Source: an uncultured Verrucomicrobiales bacterium
Lineage (GTDB): Bacteria; Verrucomicrobiota; Verrucomicrobiia; Verrucomicrobiales; Akkermansiaceae
NCBI GenBank assembly: GCA_949373085.1
Contig: CASICJ010000012.1
Coordinates: 25,881-89,880 of the forward strand
Length of the DNA: 64,000 nucleotides
Reading direction: 5' to 3'
Shown here piece after piece: positions 1 to 9,098 of the stretch. The notes under the pieces were generated by a model. The model was not told where the DNA came from. It did not search any database and saw only the letters and a list, made by a program, of their open reading frames with translations. Made by a program: the position numbers and the translations under genes. How positions within the stretch are numbered: position 1 is the stretch's first letter; each line of letters opens with the position of its first letter.

Positions 1-71
1 GATGATCGAAATGATTGGGTACACAATGGTAGATCGTCGCGACCAACCTCAGTCCGGTCATCCTCGTATGA
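1..71 (+). pseudogene. possible FlhA/SctV C-terminal remnant
   Basis: Bases 2-34 read GYTMVD after an EMI stretch, and the next frame from base 33 reads IVATNLSPVILV before a TGA at 69-71. Together these resemble the conserved GYTVVDP-SVVATHL segment of flagellar or type III export protein FlhA/SctV, with roughly three codons missing at the join. The stretch is too short and broken to be functional. The match was made by eye on about 20 residues at the window edge, so chance cannot be excluded. Confidence 0.22.
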
Positions 72-102
72 GAAGAAAAACTAAAGAAAATCTTAATAAA
101 TT

Positions 103-681
103 ATGAAAAAAACATTGATGATAATCGCGGGAATCGCTGGGCTTACTGCCGTTTCCGAAGCTCAGTTCGCTGGAATAAATGGTGGGATCATGCTTGGTGG
201 AGGATTTATGGAAGATCCCGATAAAGGTTATGGATTCCTACAATTAAGAGGAACTGTTTACGAGGACGATGCTGTTTCTCACACTTTATTTGTAGAAATT
301 TTAGGCCATTCAGATGACGCCGAACTTGAATTCCTAGATCTTGCAGGGATCCCTTACTATGAGAATGGAGAAATAAGTTTCACTAACTTCACGCTGAATT
401 ACGAACTAGAAGCTAAGTTGGATAGTGCAATTTCTTTTTATGCTGGATTAGGAGGCGGTATTGAACGCGTCAGCTTAGATGATGCATTTGAGGTCTCGGT
501 TGACTCCGATAGAAATTTCGTGGGGCAGGCGTTTGCGGGATTCCGAGCTAAGCTTGGGAAGAGTTTCTTCGCGCAGGTTGGTATCAGGCATCTTTGGAGA
601 GAAGACTTTGGACTCCTGACTGACCAGTTTGTGGTTGAAGATACTACCGCTTATGATCTTTCAATTGGCTTTCGTTTTTAG
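103..681 (+). CDS. outer-membrane beta-barrel-like secreted protein
   Basis: The 192-residue product begins with a signal peptide (MKKTLMIIAGIAGLTAVSEA, probable cleavage before QF). Alternating hydrophobic/polar strands follow, with glycine-rich turns (GLGGG, GFRAKLG), and the C-terminus GFRF ends in phenylalanine, the usual last residue of BamA-assembled barrels. The size suits an eight-stranded OmpA/OmpX-type barrel. The start ATG overlaps a TGA at 104-106. The likely location is the outer membrane. I recognise no specific family and the function is unknown; the barrel assignment is inference from pattern. Confidence 0.7.
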   Translation: MKKTLMIIAGIAGLTAVSEAQFAGINGGIMLGGGFMEDPDKGYGFLQLRGTVYEDDAVSHTLFVEILGHSDDAELEFLDLAGIPYYENGEISFTNFTLNYELEAKLDSAISFYAGLGGGIERVSLDDAFEVSVDSDRNFVGQAFAGFRAKLGKSFFAQVGIRHLWREDFGLLTDQFVVEDTTAYDLSIGFRF

Positions 682-766
682 GCGGTCGACTTAATCTCTA
701 AAAATAAAGCTAGGGATTTTTAACACGGGCTAGATTTTTATTTTAGAATACTTTTCTTCGCCCGTC

Positions 767-1177
767 TTACGCCCGGAGAAGTTGCACTGTGACTTTCTCT
801 TCGACAGGAATCTCAAGTGTTTCGGCGAGGCTTTCGAGATCTTGAATGAGAGCCTCCTTACCATTCTCAAAAATCTCATCATCCATCGCGCGGATTAGCT
901 CTGTGGCAGTATTAATGTCATCGTAAACTTCGTCGGCATCGTGAAAATCTTCGGTCACAATGATTTTCATGACTGCTTTGTCCTCTTTGGTATAACCCGC
1001 AGCGTCAGCTTCTTCTTCGGAAAGATCGCTGTCTGGACAGAAAAGATACGGGAGAATGTCGACTCCTTCTTCTTTCAGAAGGCCAGCTAGTTCTTCATAA
1101 ACTGCTGCTAATTCCTCAAAATAACCTTCAAGATCTTCGATTTCGGGCTCGCAAACGATGCTAATTCCGCTGGACAT
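767..1177 (-). CDS. acidic hypothetical protein
   Basis: This 136-residue protein is very acidic and appears largely helical (runs such as EELAAVYEELAGLLKEEG). It has no signal peptide or membrane segment, so it is probably cytoplasmic. Two cysteines (in VCEP and LFCPD) do not form a known motif. It stands alone with about 80 bases to the gene on the left and 260 bases of unremarkable AT-rich sequence on the right. I do not recognise a family. The uniform codon use and unbroken frame support a real gene. Confidence 0.6.
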   Translation of the reverse strand: MSSGISIVCEPEIEDLEGYFEELAAVYEELAGLLKEEGVDILPYLFCPDSDLSEEEADAAGYTKEDKAVMKIIVTEDFHDADEVYDDINTATELIRAMDDEIFENGKEALIQDLESLAETLEIPVEEKVTVQLLRA

Positions 1178-1435
1178 GCTTAGACGCTAAAATTGGATTT
1201 CTCGTGGAAAAAGAAAATTTTTTATGAATGGTCAAATCTGTTCAAATATTTGGCCCTTTCAGATGGCCAATCTTGATGGTTTTGATCGTTAAAATTCCTT
1301 CGGTGACGTTATAAGACAAAATCTTTAGGGTTTGTGGACCGATCCCTGAACAGGTTTAAGTGACTGCTGTGATTTTACTGAGGTTCCCGCTCAACGCCTT
1401 AAAATAGTCGATTTAGTTTGAATCAGCTGGTTTTT

Positions 1436-2722
1436 TTACGGGAAAAGCTGGAGGGCGAATGGCATAGAGAGAGGTGGCTCAAATTTCAAATGTGCAGAAT
1501 ATTTCGCTTCGAGAAAGCGGGGAAGGTCCGAAAGTGCCTCCTCTGTGAGGTGAGCTTCAAAATTCAACAAAATAGTAGAGCTCTCACCGGTCTGAATGTT
1601 TGATCCGGCCAGGATGACTTCTCCGTCGAGGATGCCCTCGCCTTCCAATTCGATTCGGAGTTTGCCAACGTCGAGTGGCTTCGACGATTTATTTTGAATT
1701 CGAAGCGGAAGGCTAACAAGAGCTTTGGTTCCTCGGATCTTGAATTCGGTCCGTTTCCAGAGAGGTCGGTATTGGCACCTCATGATTTGGTAATGAGTGT
1801 AAATGCCGTTTCCCCACCAGCTAAAAACTATTCCAAGCCAAATGGTGAGAATGAAAACCGTAATCCGGTAGGAAAAAGTCCATAATTTCGGGGGATGTTG
1901 ATTGGGAAGGGTTGCTTCTTTTTTCAAAAGAGCGGAACCGAGATGACACCCAAGAAGAGTTGCACAGGCCATCCCAAGAACTTCCGTAAAGACGAGAATG
2001 GCGATCGCTACGGTTGGTTCAAGTGAAGCCGAAAGGTGGCGCTCAAGAATAATGACGGGACCGACGCAGATAAGACCAAGTAGAGTAGTGCGCAAGGGCG
2101 CGTGCCGCAGAAGGATCCAGATAATACCATGGATCTTGCGATTACGGCGTTGGAAAAATGGTGAACAATGGTCCAAGGCCATTGCGATAACAAGGTAGGC
2201 GATTGAGAGAGCAGCTCCAAGGGACGCTAAAAAAGGATAATCTTGGACGGCGAGAAAGAGGCTCATTCCTTGGAGCAGAAGATAGAGAAAGGCTAGTTTG
2301 ATCTCCTCCAAGCCCTGATGCCAGAGGGGAGGTTCGGGTTGTTTTCCGAGTTCAGGAAAGCGTTCCCTTTCATAAGTTGTCGAGAGCTTGTCTTTTATGG
2401 GAAAGAGAACTATTCCAACGATGATAATTCCCAGCCCAAAGCCAGTGGTGACAAGGAATGCCCGTAATTCTTCAAAGAAAAACCTGTGAATGAGGTCATC
2501 GACTGCCGGGTGCCAAACTTCTGGAACAAGCTTTGCCAATAACCATGCCTCTAACTTTGGTCCAAGATGAATGCCAAGATTTAGCCCCCCCCCAAGTATC
2601 AAAAGGGCGGCGAGCACGTAGATCACGAACCAATATTTTGTCAATTTAGGTTCCATCTCGCTAATCTGCTTATAACTATTTGCTTGCGTCTTCTTCTGCG
2701 CTTTTCTCGCGAGCGGCTTCAT
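1436..2722 (-). CDS. polytopic membrane protein with C-terminal ectodomain, last gene of ABC operon
   Basis: The start chosen is the ATG at 2720-2722, which forms an ATGA overlap with the stop of the preceding gene; a start nine bases further upstream is also open. The protein has about six hydrophobic segments (for example YWFVIYVLAALLILGGG and LVTTGFGLGIIIVGIVL). A roughly 110-residue soluble tail follows whose pattern (LPLRIQNKSSKPLDVGKLRI) resembles an Ig-like or LEA14/WHy-type fold. It is the fourth gene of a translationally coupled operon with an ABC exporter, so it probably works in the inner membrane with that transporter. No family is recognised. Confidence 0.65.
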   Translation of the reverse strand: MKPLARKAQKKTQANSYKQISEMEPKLTKYWFVIYVLAALLILGGGLNLGIHLGPKLEAWLLAKLVPEVWHPAVDDLIHRFFFEELRAFLVTTGFGLGIIIVGIVLFPIKDKLSTTYERERFPELGKQPEPPLWHQGLEEIKLAFLYLLLQGMSLFLAVQDYPFLASLGAALSIAYLVIAMALDHCSPFFQRRNRKIHGIIWILLRHAPLRTTLLGLICVGPVIILERHLSASLEPTVAIAILVFTEVLGMACATLLGCHLGSALLKKEATLPNQHPPKLWTFSYRITVFILTIWLGIVFSWWGNGIYTHYQIMRCQYRPLWKRTEFKIRGTKALVSLPLRIQNKSSKPLDVGKLRIELEGEGILDGEVILAGSNIQTGESSTILLNFEAHLTEEALSDLPRFLEAKYSAHLKFEPPLSMPFALQLFP

Positions 2723-3936
2723 GGATCCCACGAGATAAATATGTAGGTGAACCTAGTGCCTTGATAGACTCGCCCGTTGGCAATATCAGATTCGTCGAGG
2801 TGGCTTTGGAAGTCATCAAGTGTCTCCCAATCGTTTTTCCAAAATTGTGTATTCTCTATCTTAATTTCGTGGATGAGATGTGGGTAGAGCGCCACTTTGA
2901 GTGGAATGATAAGCGGAAACATCGGATCTTTACGTTTCAGTGAAATTTCTCCCTCGAGAAGAGCTAGAGGGCTCATCCCAATGAGTGCTGGAAAATTAGG
3001 GTGGCTGACTACAGGGTCGGAATCACGAATCGCCTTTACAAGTTGAACATAATCAAGCGCTTCCGCAGATCTCACAAATTTATCGTCTGCTGTCTTGAGC
3101 TGAGCACGGAAGATTTCTGGACCGTGTTTTTCAAAGTCTTTCAATGACTCGTCTTGATGCATTATTCGACCCCGATTCATGACAATCATGTGAGAGGATC
3201 GGCGCGGGATTTTTGGGCTTTCTCCTTCCGGGAGGATCCACCAGGAAGGATTGCCGTTTTCTCCGAGGGTGGCTGTGACTAAATTTGATGAGAGGCCCTC
3301 TTGCTCGTCAGTCCAAGCGAGGCTGGCGTCTTTAAATGGACCGGTTCCGCTAAGGCAATAGACTTCGTATTGGTCCTTGGGTCCCGCTTTGCGAATTTTC
3401 CATTCACAATAGTCGCGGTCACGGAGAGTAATAAAGGGATTATGGTCATCCTGTGGAACGCCATCTTCTTGAAAACGAGTGTAAGTGAGGTTGTGTTCGT
3501 AAAGGTCAGGGAAATTAGGATCAGCGCAAAAGATCCGGTAAACATCTTCTTTTCCTGAAATTCCTACGAGGTTCCAGAGGCAAGGGTCATTTTCGCGAAT
3601 AATCGCTCCGGCGTGTCCGTGTTGATTGCTGAAATTACGGGTAAAGCTTAGTTCCTGATAGCGGTAGAGACAACCATCAGCGAGAAAGAGCCGGCTGCTT
3701 CCCTCGAGTGGATGGATGGACGGAGGGATAGGCGGTAGAACCGGGTCACGACGGACCCTCTCAATCTCTTCGCTGAATTTGGTAGTTGGAAGGGGTGGAT
3801 CGGAATCACTCTGCTTGTTTTGAACCTTTTGAAAAACTAGGGCAGCGCATCCAATTAAGACGAAGACGCAGAGCGCCATCATTACCCCCGGTCGGAAGCG
3901 CCGGACTCCATTATCGATGGGGTCGAGTTTACTCAT
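2719..3936 (-). CDS. membrane-anchored periplasmic protein of ABC operon
   Basis: The start is the ATG at 3934-3936, overlapping the TGA of the ABC transporter gene as ATGA; the longer open frame upstream lies inside that gene. The N-terminus has one transmembrane helix (GVMMALCVFVLIGCAALVF, about residues 17-35), leaving some 370 residues outside the membrane. The ectodomain has repeated short units with Cys and Trp (CLWNLVGI, DVYRIFC, CEWKIRKAG, QYEVYC), perhaps a beta-trefoil-like or repeated beta fold. Context suggests an accessory or substrate-binding role with the transporter. No family is recognised. Confidence 0.65.
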   Translation of the reverse strand: MSKLDPIDNGVRRFRPGVMMALCVFVLIGCAALVFQKVQNKQSDSDPPLPTTKFSEEIERVRRDPVLPPIPPSIHPLEGSSRLFLADGCLYRYQELSFTRNFSNQHGHAGAIIRENDPCLWNLVGISGKEDVYRIFCADPNFPDLYEHNLTYTRFQEDGVPQDDHNPFITLRDRDYCEWKIRKAGPKDQYEVYCLSGTGPFKDASLAWTDEQEGLSSNLVTATLGENGNPSWWILPEGESPKIPRRSSHMIVMNRGRIMHQDESLKDFEKHGPEIFRAQLKTADDKFVRSAEALDYVQLVKAIRDSDPVVSHPNFPALIGMSPLALLEGEISLKRKDPMFPLIIPLKVALYPHLIHEIKIENTQFWKNDWETLDDFQSHLDESDIANGRVYQGTRFTYIFISWDP

Positions 3937-5603
3937 TTGATTCGTCGGATGGCGGAGTTTGCGGAATAGCAGAAGATGATGAGGGTCAGAAGGGCCTGAC
4001 TGGTGACAAGAATGATCAAAGCCCAAAAATCCAGTCCAAAAATCTGACTAAAAGAAAATCGAGATGAACCGAGTTGATCAAAAACTGAGGTGGCATGTCG
4101 AGTCGACGCGAAGAGGCTACTCCAAAAGTTTCCTTGTTCGATTAATGTGAAGCCGGAGTAGTCGATCTCATTCAAATCAAGACTGTGGAACGGATGGGTG
4201 AGGCGTGCGTCGTTCGCTTCTCCAGCAAATCCGGTCGCGTATTTACTGAGAAGAACATGGGGAAGTAGAACGATTGGCATCATAGCAACGGCTCCCCGCT
4301 CGGAGCGGGCTAGGGTCGACAGCAAAAGACCAATCATGGTTCCCGAGAAGCAGACGATGCCGAGCACGAAAAAGTGCGAAATGAAGTCACGAGCGTCGAA
4401 CCAGTCCGACGCTTCCACTGCGTTGGGGTCGATCTTAAAAAGTGACACAAAAAACCAAGTTGAGAGGCAAAGAAGGAGAGTGCTGAAAAGTACTATTAGG
4501 GTAGCAAAGGCGGATTTAGCATGGAAAAAAGAGAATTTCCCGAGCCCACTGAGTTCATCAATCGCGTAAAGCGCGCGGGTTGAAATTATCTCTCGGATCG
4601 TTAACGACATTCCAATCCATAGGGCTGCGATCGAGAGGAAGAAGTTGATGAAGCGTGGGCTGTTACTCCCGTGAAGTGATTGCGCGAATACGATGAGCCC
4701 AGCCAGAAAAATGGGTAGGACGATGGTGACGCCCGCGGCTCCGCAGTCACGGAAAGACTGCCGGGCGGAGCGTCGGAATATCGCTCCGAAGTGATGGAGG
4801 TTCCACCAATCACGACTGGCGTCAGTAGCGTCGGTATATTCAAAAGATTTGATAGGTTCAATTGAGGTGTTTTTTTCAAATAGATCTGCTTCAGCAGTGG
4901 TGGTGAGCAACGTCGGAACATCTTGGTAATCCGCTCTCAGCTTCCCCCCTTTTTCCATTACGAGGACACGATCGCAAACTGCGAGTGTTCCGGGCAGATG
5001 GCTGGTGACCACGATGGTGAGCTTGTGGCGATCACAAAGCTCACGTAAAAGCTGCATCACTTCGTAGGCTACTGGAAGGTCGAGGCCACTTGTTGGCTCG
5101 TCGAGTAAGAGAATGCGAGGGCCAGAGCAAAGGGCCCGGGCCAGAGAGAGACGGCGCCTTTCTCCACCGGAAATTTGTGAAACAGCCCTTCCCAAAAAAT
5201 CCTTTGGAAGGTTAACGGACTCTAAAATTGAAAGAGGACTGGCATCGTGACCGGAGAAGATCAGCGCTTCTTCAAGGACTTCACCGACTTTGGCGTATTC
5301 CGGGAAAAGATCTTGCTGAGGAACATAGGATAGGATTTCAAGTAGAGACTGGTGATTGGCTCCAGAGATTCGGGTGGCCTCGGTTCCTGCAACAATGGAG
5401 ACGATACCGAGATCCTTATTCTTTTTGCTGGGGGGGCGTAGTCCAAGGGTTCGAAGCAGGGTCGTTTTTCCTGCTCCGCTTGATCCGATGAGCCCGGTCA
5501 GCGAACCAGCCTCGAAATGGAGTGAGAGGTCGTCAAGAATGGTGAGGCCCTTCTGACGAATAGTGAGCCCTTCGACTTGTAAACCAATTGCGCTCTTGAT
5601 CAT
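3933..5603 (-). CDS. ABCG-type ABC transporter, fused ATPase-permease
   Basis: The nucleotide-binding domain comes first: Walker A GSSGAGKTT (residues 40-48), signature SGGER (145-149), Walker B ILLLDEP (164-170), H-loop His202. A permease domain follows from about residue 290 with six hydrophobic segments typical of ABC-2 exporters. This ATPase-then-membrane order is that of the ABCG/White family, which acts as dimers exporting lipids or other hydrophobic molecules. It is joined by ATGA overlaps to genes on both sides, so four membrane or envelope proteins are made in a fixed order. The substrate cannot be told from sequence. Confidence 0.9.
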   Translation of the reverse strand: MIKSAIGLQVEGLTIRQKGLTILDDLSLHFEAGSLTGLIGSSGAGKTTLLRTLGLRPPSKKNKDLGIVSIVAGTEATRISGANHQSLLEILSYVPQQDLFPEYAKVGEVLEEALIFSGHDASPLSILESVNLPKDFLGRAVSQISGGERRRLSLARALCSGPRILLLDEPTSGLDLPVAYEVMQLLRELCDRHKLTIVVTSHLPGTLAVCDRVLVMEKGGKLRADYQDVPTLLTTTAEADLFEKNTSIEPIKSFEYTDATDASRDWWNLHHFGAIFRRSARQSFRDCGAAGVTIVLPIFLAGLIVFAQSLHGSNSPRFINFFLSIAALWIGMSLTIREIISTRALYAIDELSGLGKFSFFHAKSAFATLIVLFSTLLLCLSTWFFVSLFKIDPNAVEASDWFDARDFISHFFVLGIVCFSGTMIGLLLSTLARSERGAVAMMPIVLLPHVLLSKYATGFAGEANDARLTHPFHSLDLNEIDYSGFTLIEQGNFWSSLFASTRHATSVFDQLGSSRFSFSQIFGLDFWALIILVTSQALLTLIIFCYSANSAIRRIK

Positions 5604-6751
5604 CGCTCTGTCTTCTCGTCAGTAATTTCTTTGCGGGATTCGTTGGGGTCTTTAGTAGCGTAACCCTTTATGATGACGCGGTAGCTGGGTTTAGTTTTAA
5701 ATTTTTTCTCGAAGAGAACGTGGTCAGTACTCTTTCTTTCGAGCGAGACTTCTCCGGTTAGATTGCCTTCGACAATGCTGTGAGTCTTCAAGTTATAATA
5801 AAGGGAGCCGCGCGCGGCCCAAGTTCCAAGAACTTGGTTTTTGTCGGTGGAGCCGGAAAAGACAACCTTGCCTTTCACGATTTTTAGACGTGTTTCATCG
5901 CCGTAGGTCGAATCCCGCTTTAAGGTCAGGGTGCCGCTGACATCGAGATCGTTACTGGGCGCCAGTAGGTGGGCGATGGTCTTGACGTCAACGTCCCATT
6001 CATCTGGACCATTGGGATCAGTATCAGGAAGAAGGTAAGCTTCGCTGTAGACTGAAAAGTTTTTGACCCGATCTTCCTTCTCTTTAGAAAGGGTGGCCTT
6101 AGTTTGAAAATCAACGAGGCCCTCACCGGCTTCGTAGGTGTATTCAGCTGTAAGACCTTCATAGGCTTCAAGGGGTTGGAGCTTAGCTTCGAGGAGGTGT
6201 TCGTCGAGGCCTTGCCCGGTCATGCCTTTAACTGCAAAATTAATCCGCGAGAGAACTTTTTGGCGATTGATGTCGCTTTTCAACCATTCCGCGGCGCGAT
6301 CAGTGGCGATGTCGATTGCGATACCTTCCGGGCCGGGAAGTAAGATTTTGCGTGCTCCTCTGCCTAGAATACCGACGGCCGGTGGGAGATGGAGATTTAC
6401 GTCATCAAGAGCCAATTTTACTTCAAGGTCGCGAGCTGTAAGAATTTCCAGGCCGACCACTACTTCGGTATGATCCTTAGCGACGGATTTTACTTCGCGA
6501 ACAAAATCGGTTTCGCCTTCGTGAATGAGGGTGATTTTTTTCCCGATACCCCAATCTCTATCTTCGACTTGTCCTTGAACTGTTGAGGTGACTATTGTCC
6601 GATAAAACATGCCTACCTCAAAGCGGGAGAGCTGCTCTGCCGTGAGAACGGTTTTCGTAGGGTTGTCATTACGAAAAATAAAAAAAATCGCGATAGCCAG
6701 CGCGAAAACGAGGAGTGCGATGGTAGAAAGGAGTTTCGTTTTTGAAGACAT
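5600..6751 (-). CDS. membrane-anchored periplasmic protein, first gene of ABC operon
   Basis: This 383-residue protein has one N-terminal membrane anchor (STIALLVFALAIAIFFIF, about residues 9-26) and a large polar, strand-rich domain rich in charged residues. It resembles extracytoplasmic accessory proteins in general layout, but I recognise no family. It opens the four-gene operon; its TGA at 5600-5602 overlaps the transporter's ATG. A TATACT hexamer sits nine bases before its ATG. A role in substrate delivery or in assembly of the exporter is inference from context only. Confidence 0.65.
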   Translation of the reverse strand: MSSKTKLLSTIALLVFALAIAIFFIFRNDNPTKTVLTAEQLSRFEVGMFYRTIVTSTVQGQVEDRDWGIGKKITLIHEGETDFVREVKSVAKDHTEVVVGLEILTARDLEVKLALDDVNLHLPPAVGILGRGARKILLPGPEGIAIDIATDRAAEWLKSDINRQKVLSRINFAVKGMTGQGLDEHLLEAKLQPLEAYEGLTAEYTYEAGEGLVDFQTKATLSKEKEDRVKNFSVYSEAYLLPDTDPNGPDEWDVDVKTIAHLLAPSNDLDVSGTLTLKRDSTYGDETRLKIVKGKVVFSGSTDKNQVLGTWAARGSLYYNLKTHSIVEGNLTGEVSLERKSTDHVLFEKKFKTKPSYRVIIKGYATKDPNESRKEITDEKTER

Positions 6752-6760
6752 GACTGTGCT

Positions 6761-6791
6761 AGTATATACAGCAGACAGGTAAATGGCCTGT
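6761..6791 (-). promoter_or_regulatory. candidate promoter and operator-like inverted repeat
   Basis: On the minus strand TATACT (6761-6766) ends nine bases before the ATG of the ABC operon. The -35 region is poor. Just upstream lies an inverted repeat ACAGG-7 bases-CCTGT (6775-6791), placed where a repressor could cover the -35/-10 spacer. It sits between divergently transcribed genes and could affect both. Confidence 0.3.
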
Positions 6792-6844
6792 TACAAAAAA
6801 GAGAAAATTTGCAGTGGGGCTTATCTTGCCATTTCGGGGCGTTT

Positions 6845-7531
6845 ATGGATATTGAAAAAGTGATCAGTTTGAGTGGCCAACGTCCTTTTGCCCATGGGAA
6901 TCATCGTGAGGTTTATCTCCATCCCGAGAAAAGTGACCGGTGTCTCAAGTTGATGAGCGAGGACTGGCATAAATGTGACCGATGGAAGAGGGCAAATTTG
7001 GTGGCGCGATTTTTACGCCCCAAATGGTATTATCATGAGAATGAGGGAGAGTTGCACTTTTCGCAGGTCTTGTCTCGGCGAGTGGGGCCCACTGCTTGGA
7101 ATTTGGTGGCTCATGCCTATGAAATGGTTGATTCAGATTTGGGTCCAGTGCTGGAAGTGGATCTCATCACAGACTTTGATGGAAAGGTTTCTCTCTCGCT
7201 CAAAGAGTATGTCTGGCAGTATGGTTTGACTCCCGAGTGTGAAGAAGCATTAAAAGAATTCTGGCAACAGCTCGACAAGCATTGGGTCTTTGTAGAAGCG
7301 CGACCTGACAATCTCTCCGTGCAGGTGAAAGCGGATGGGAGTTGTCAAATCTTCGCGATCGATGGTTATGCCTTTGGCCAATTGATCCCATTAGCAAAAT
7401 GGTTCCGCAGGGAACAAAAAAGGGTTTTTCGGAAACGGCGGAGGAAACAAGACCGCGCATTGGACGAAATTCTGGTTAAACGAGAGGCTGGGGAATCATT
7501 GAAAAGCCAAGGTATTCACAAAAAAGATTGA
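6845..7531 (+). CDS. YrbL-like kinase-fold protein
   Basis: The product resembles the PhoP-regulated YrbL family, small kinase-fold proteins. Seen here are an N-terminal hairpin (FAHGNHREVYLHP), a Lys in CLKLM, and a C-terminal half with the phrases WVFVEARPDNLSV and IFAIDGYAFG, which correspond to the catalytic-loop and metal-binding positions of the kinase fold. The start chosen is the ATG at 6845 (MDIEKVISLSG); an earlier start at 6809 adds an unlikely leader. The last 35 residues are very basic (RKRRRKQDR), a possible nucleic-acid or membrane contact. The substrate of the family is unknown. Confidence 0.7.
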   Translation: MDIEKVISLSGQRPFAHGNHREVYLHPEKSDRCLKLMSEDWHKCDRWKRANLVARFLRPKWYYHENEGELHFSQVLSRRVGPTAWNLVAHAYEMVDSDLGPVLEVDLITDFDGKVSLSLKEYVWQYGLTPECEEALKEFWQQLDKHWVFVEARPDNLSVQVKADGSCQIFAIDGYAFGQLIPLAKWFRREQKRVFRKRRRKQDRALDEILVKREAGESLKSQGIHKKD

Positions 7532-7548
7532 GCGGAGCCCTCCAATTT

Positions 7549-8289
7549 CTAATGGCGATTGAGAACGTAGATGGGATCGCCGAGTCGGTTTCGCTGGTAT
7601 TGCGTAACTTGACCACTGTTGATGAGAGCCTGGAGGTGTGAGTTGGGGTTTGCGGTAGGGTCGAACTTGCCGGCTGATTGTTTAAGGTAGGAGACTAGTC
7701 TCGGGGCCTCGTCGATTTCTGGGACTGGACAGCCGGTGGTGCAGGGAATACGGCCTATTTTTCGTTGGGCCCGGCGTTGGTAAAGCATCTCGCTGGCGTT
7801 GGGATTATAAGAGTGAATGACGACGCCGTTTGGAACGTAGCCTCGCAGCTTGGGGTCTGGGTGGGTTGGAGGATAAAGAATCTCGGCATAGATCCCGCTC
7901 ACACCTCTTTTCGAGTCACCGGTTTGAATGGAAGAATCTGCATTTTTGGCAATACGCACACCGCCCATAGTAAAGAATCCAGGGGGAGTTTGGGCATGTG
8001 CAATACCAAGGCCGAGTTTACCGGTCCCACAGCGAAGGGTTTCGAAGATTTCGCCGGTTTTCAAAGAGATGACATTCATCCGCTGGGTGGCCGGATCAAC
8101 CACGTAGATCCATTTTGGGTCGTAGTTTGGATATCCGGCTTTTCTTTGAGCCAAAACAGTAGCTTTGATGGTAGGCCACTCTTTAAGAATGGCTTGTTTT
8201 GTAGATGGCTTGGGAGGGCTGTTGGTGGAGCATGATTGCAGAATCAGAAGGCTAAAGATTGAGAAAATTCCTTTGGCGAAAACTGTCAT
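7549..8289 (-). CDS. L,D-transpeptidase catalytic-domain lipoprotein
   Basis: A signal peptide ends in a lipobox-like LQSC (Cys20), so the protein is probably a lipoprotein. The catalytic region has GVVIHSYNP (His159) and CTTGCPVP with the probable nucleophile Cys187. This matches the YkuD_2 type of murein L,D-transpeptidase domain, which forms 3-3 crosslinks in peptidoglycan or attaches proteins to it. The upstream GTGKLGLG motif also fits. It lies downstream of yqeY and ispD on the same strand but has its own promoter-like sequence at 8296-8323. Confidence is high for the family; the exact reaction is not determined. Confidence 0.85.
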   Translation of the reverse strand: MTVFAKGIFSIFSLLILQSCSTNSPPKPSTKQAILKEWPTIKATVLAQRKAGYPNYDPKWIYVVDPATQRMNVISLKTGEIFETLRCGTGKLGLGIAHAQTPPGFFTMGGVRIAKNADSSIQTGDSKRGVSGIYAEILYPPTHPDPKLRGYVPNGVVIHSYNPNASEMLYQRRAQRKIGRIPCTTGCPVPEIDEAPRLVSYLKQSAGKFDPTANPNSHLQALINSGQVTQYQRNRLGDPIYVLNRH

Positions 8290-8295
8290 GCCGAG

Positions 8296-8323
8296 ATTAT
8301 GGCACGTATAGCGCCCGCTTCAA
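8296..8323 (-). promoter_or_regulatory. promoter with -10 six bases from ATG
   Basis: On the minus strand TTGAAG (8318-8323), a 16-base spacer and CATAAT (8296-8301) precede the L,D-transpeptidase ATG by only six bases. The predicted transcription start falls on or beside the ATG, implying a leaderless message. Confidence 0.5.
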
Positions 8324-8394
8324 GGAGTGGGATGAGCCATCGTAATAAGTAGTGATTTCTTATCACCGTAGGGATCTTTCCAGATCATCAAATA

Positions 8395-9036
8395 TTATGG
8401 AAGGGCATCAAGATCTGCTTTGATCGTGATTTTGGGATTTGGGGAGGGGTTTTCGACTAGGGTGGTGCCTTGGCTGAGGAGCTGAAGAGCAGAGACTTCG
8501 TCAGTGATTTTGGTGTCGCCGGGGGTGACGCTCTGGTAAGCTTGCTGGATGAGGTCTCTCGAAAAAATCTGGGGCGTTTCCATGACCCAAAGGTTGTCCC
8601 GTGAGACTGATTCCGAGGTGATGCCTTTCGGGGTAGCTCGCTTTAAGGTTTCCGTAACCCGACGGGCGAGGCTCGCGGCCTTAGTTGCCTCAGCGACAGC
8701 GAAAGTAGCTCGAATTGATTCGGGGGAAACGAGTGGGCGGGCACCATCGTGAATTGCAACGTGGCTGATTTCGTTTTTCAGAGCCTTAAGGCCGGCGGCT
8801 ACGGAGTCAGAACGTTCCCGACCTCCATCGACTCGGTTGAGTTTTGGGCCGAGGTCGGCAAGCCAAGCAAAACGATCTGGCGGAGTGACAACAATGACTT
8901 GGGAGATTTCTTCGAGGGACGAAAAGGCGTGAACACTATGCCAAAGAATTGTCTTACCCCTCCACTGGGCAGCAAGCTTATCAAAGCCCATGCGTTGGGA
9001 GGATCCAGAAGCGACGATTATAGCGGCGAAGCTCAT
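8395..9036 (-). CDS. ispD: 2-C-methyl-D-erythritol 4-phosphate cytidylyltransferase
   Basis: IspD transfers CMP from CTP to methylerythritol phosphate, the third step of the MEP isoprenoid pathway. The N-terminus carries the nucleotide-binding signature ASGSSQRMGFDK, followed by family landmarks VAIHDGARPLVS, ETPQIFSRDLI and KITDEVSAL. The 213-residue length is close to the usual 220-240. No ispF is fused or adjacent. It follows yqeY on the same strand, with about 70 bases between. Assignment is by motif recognition and is strong. Confidence 0.92.
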   Translation of the reverse strand: MSFAAIIVASGSSQRMGFDKLAAQWRGKTILWHSVHAFSSLEEISQVIVVTPPDRFAWLADLGPKLNRVDGGRERSDSVAAGLKALKNEISHVAIHDGARPLVSPESIRATFAVAEATKAASLARRVTETLKRATPKGITSESVSRDNLWVMETPQIFSRDLIQQAYQSVTPGDTKITDEVSALQLLSQGTTLVENPSPNPKITIKADLDALP

Positions 9037-9098
9037 TGAGTTGGGGTGTTATTTCAGTTCGGATGACCCGGTTTTATTGGGCCATCTCCCAAACTTAC

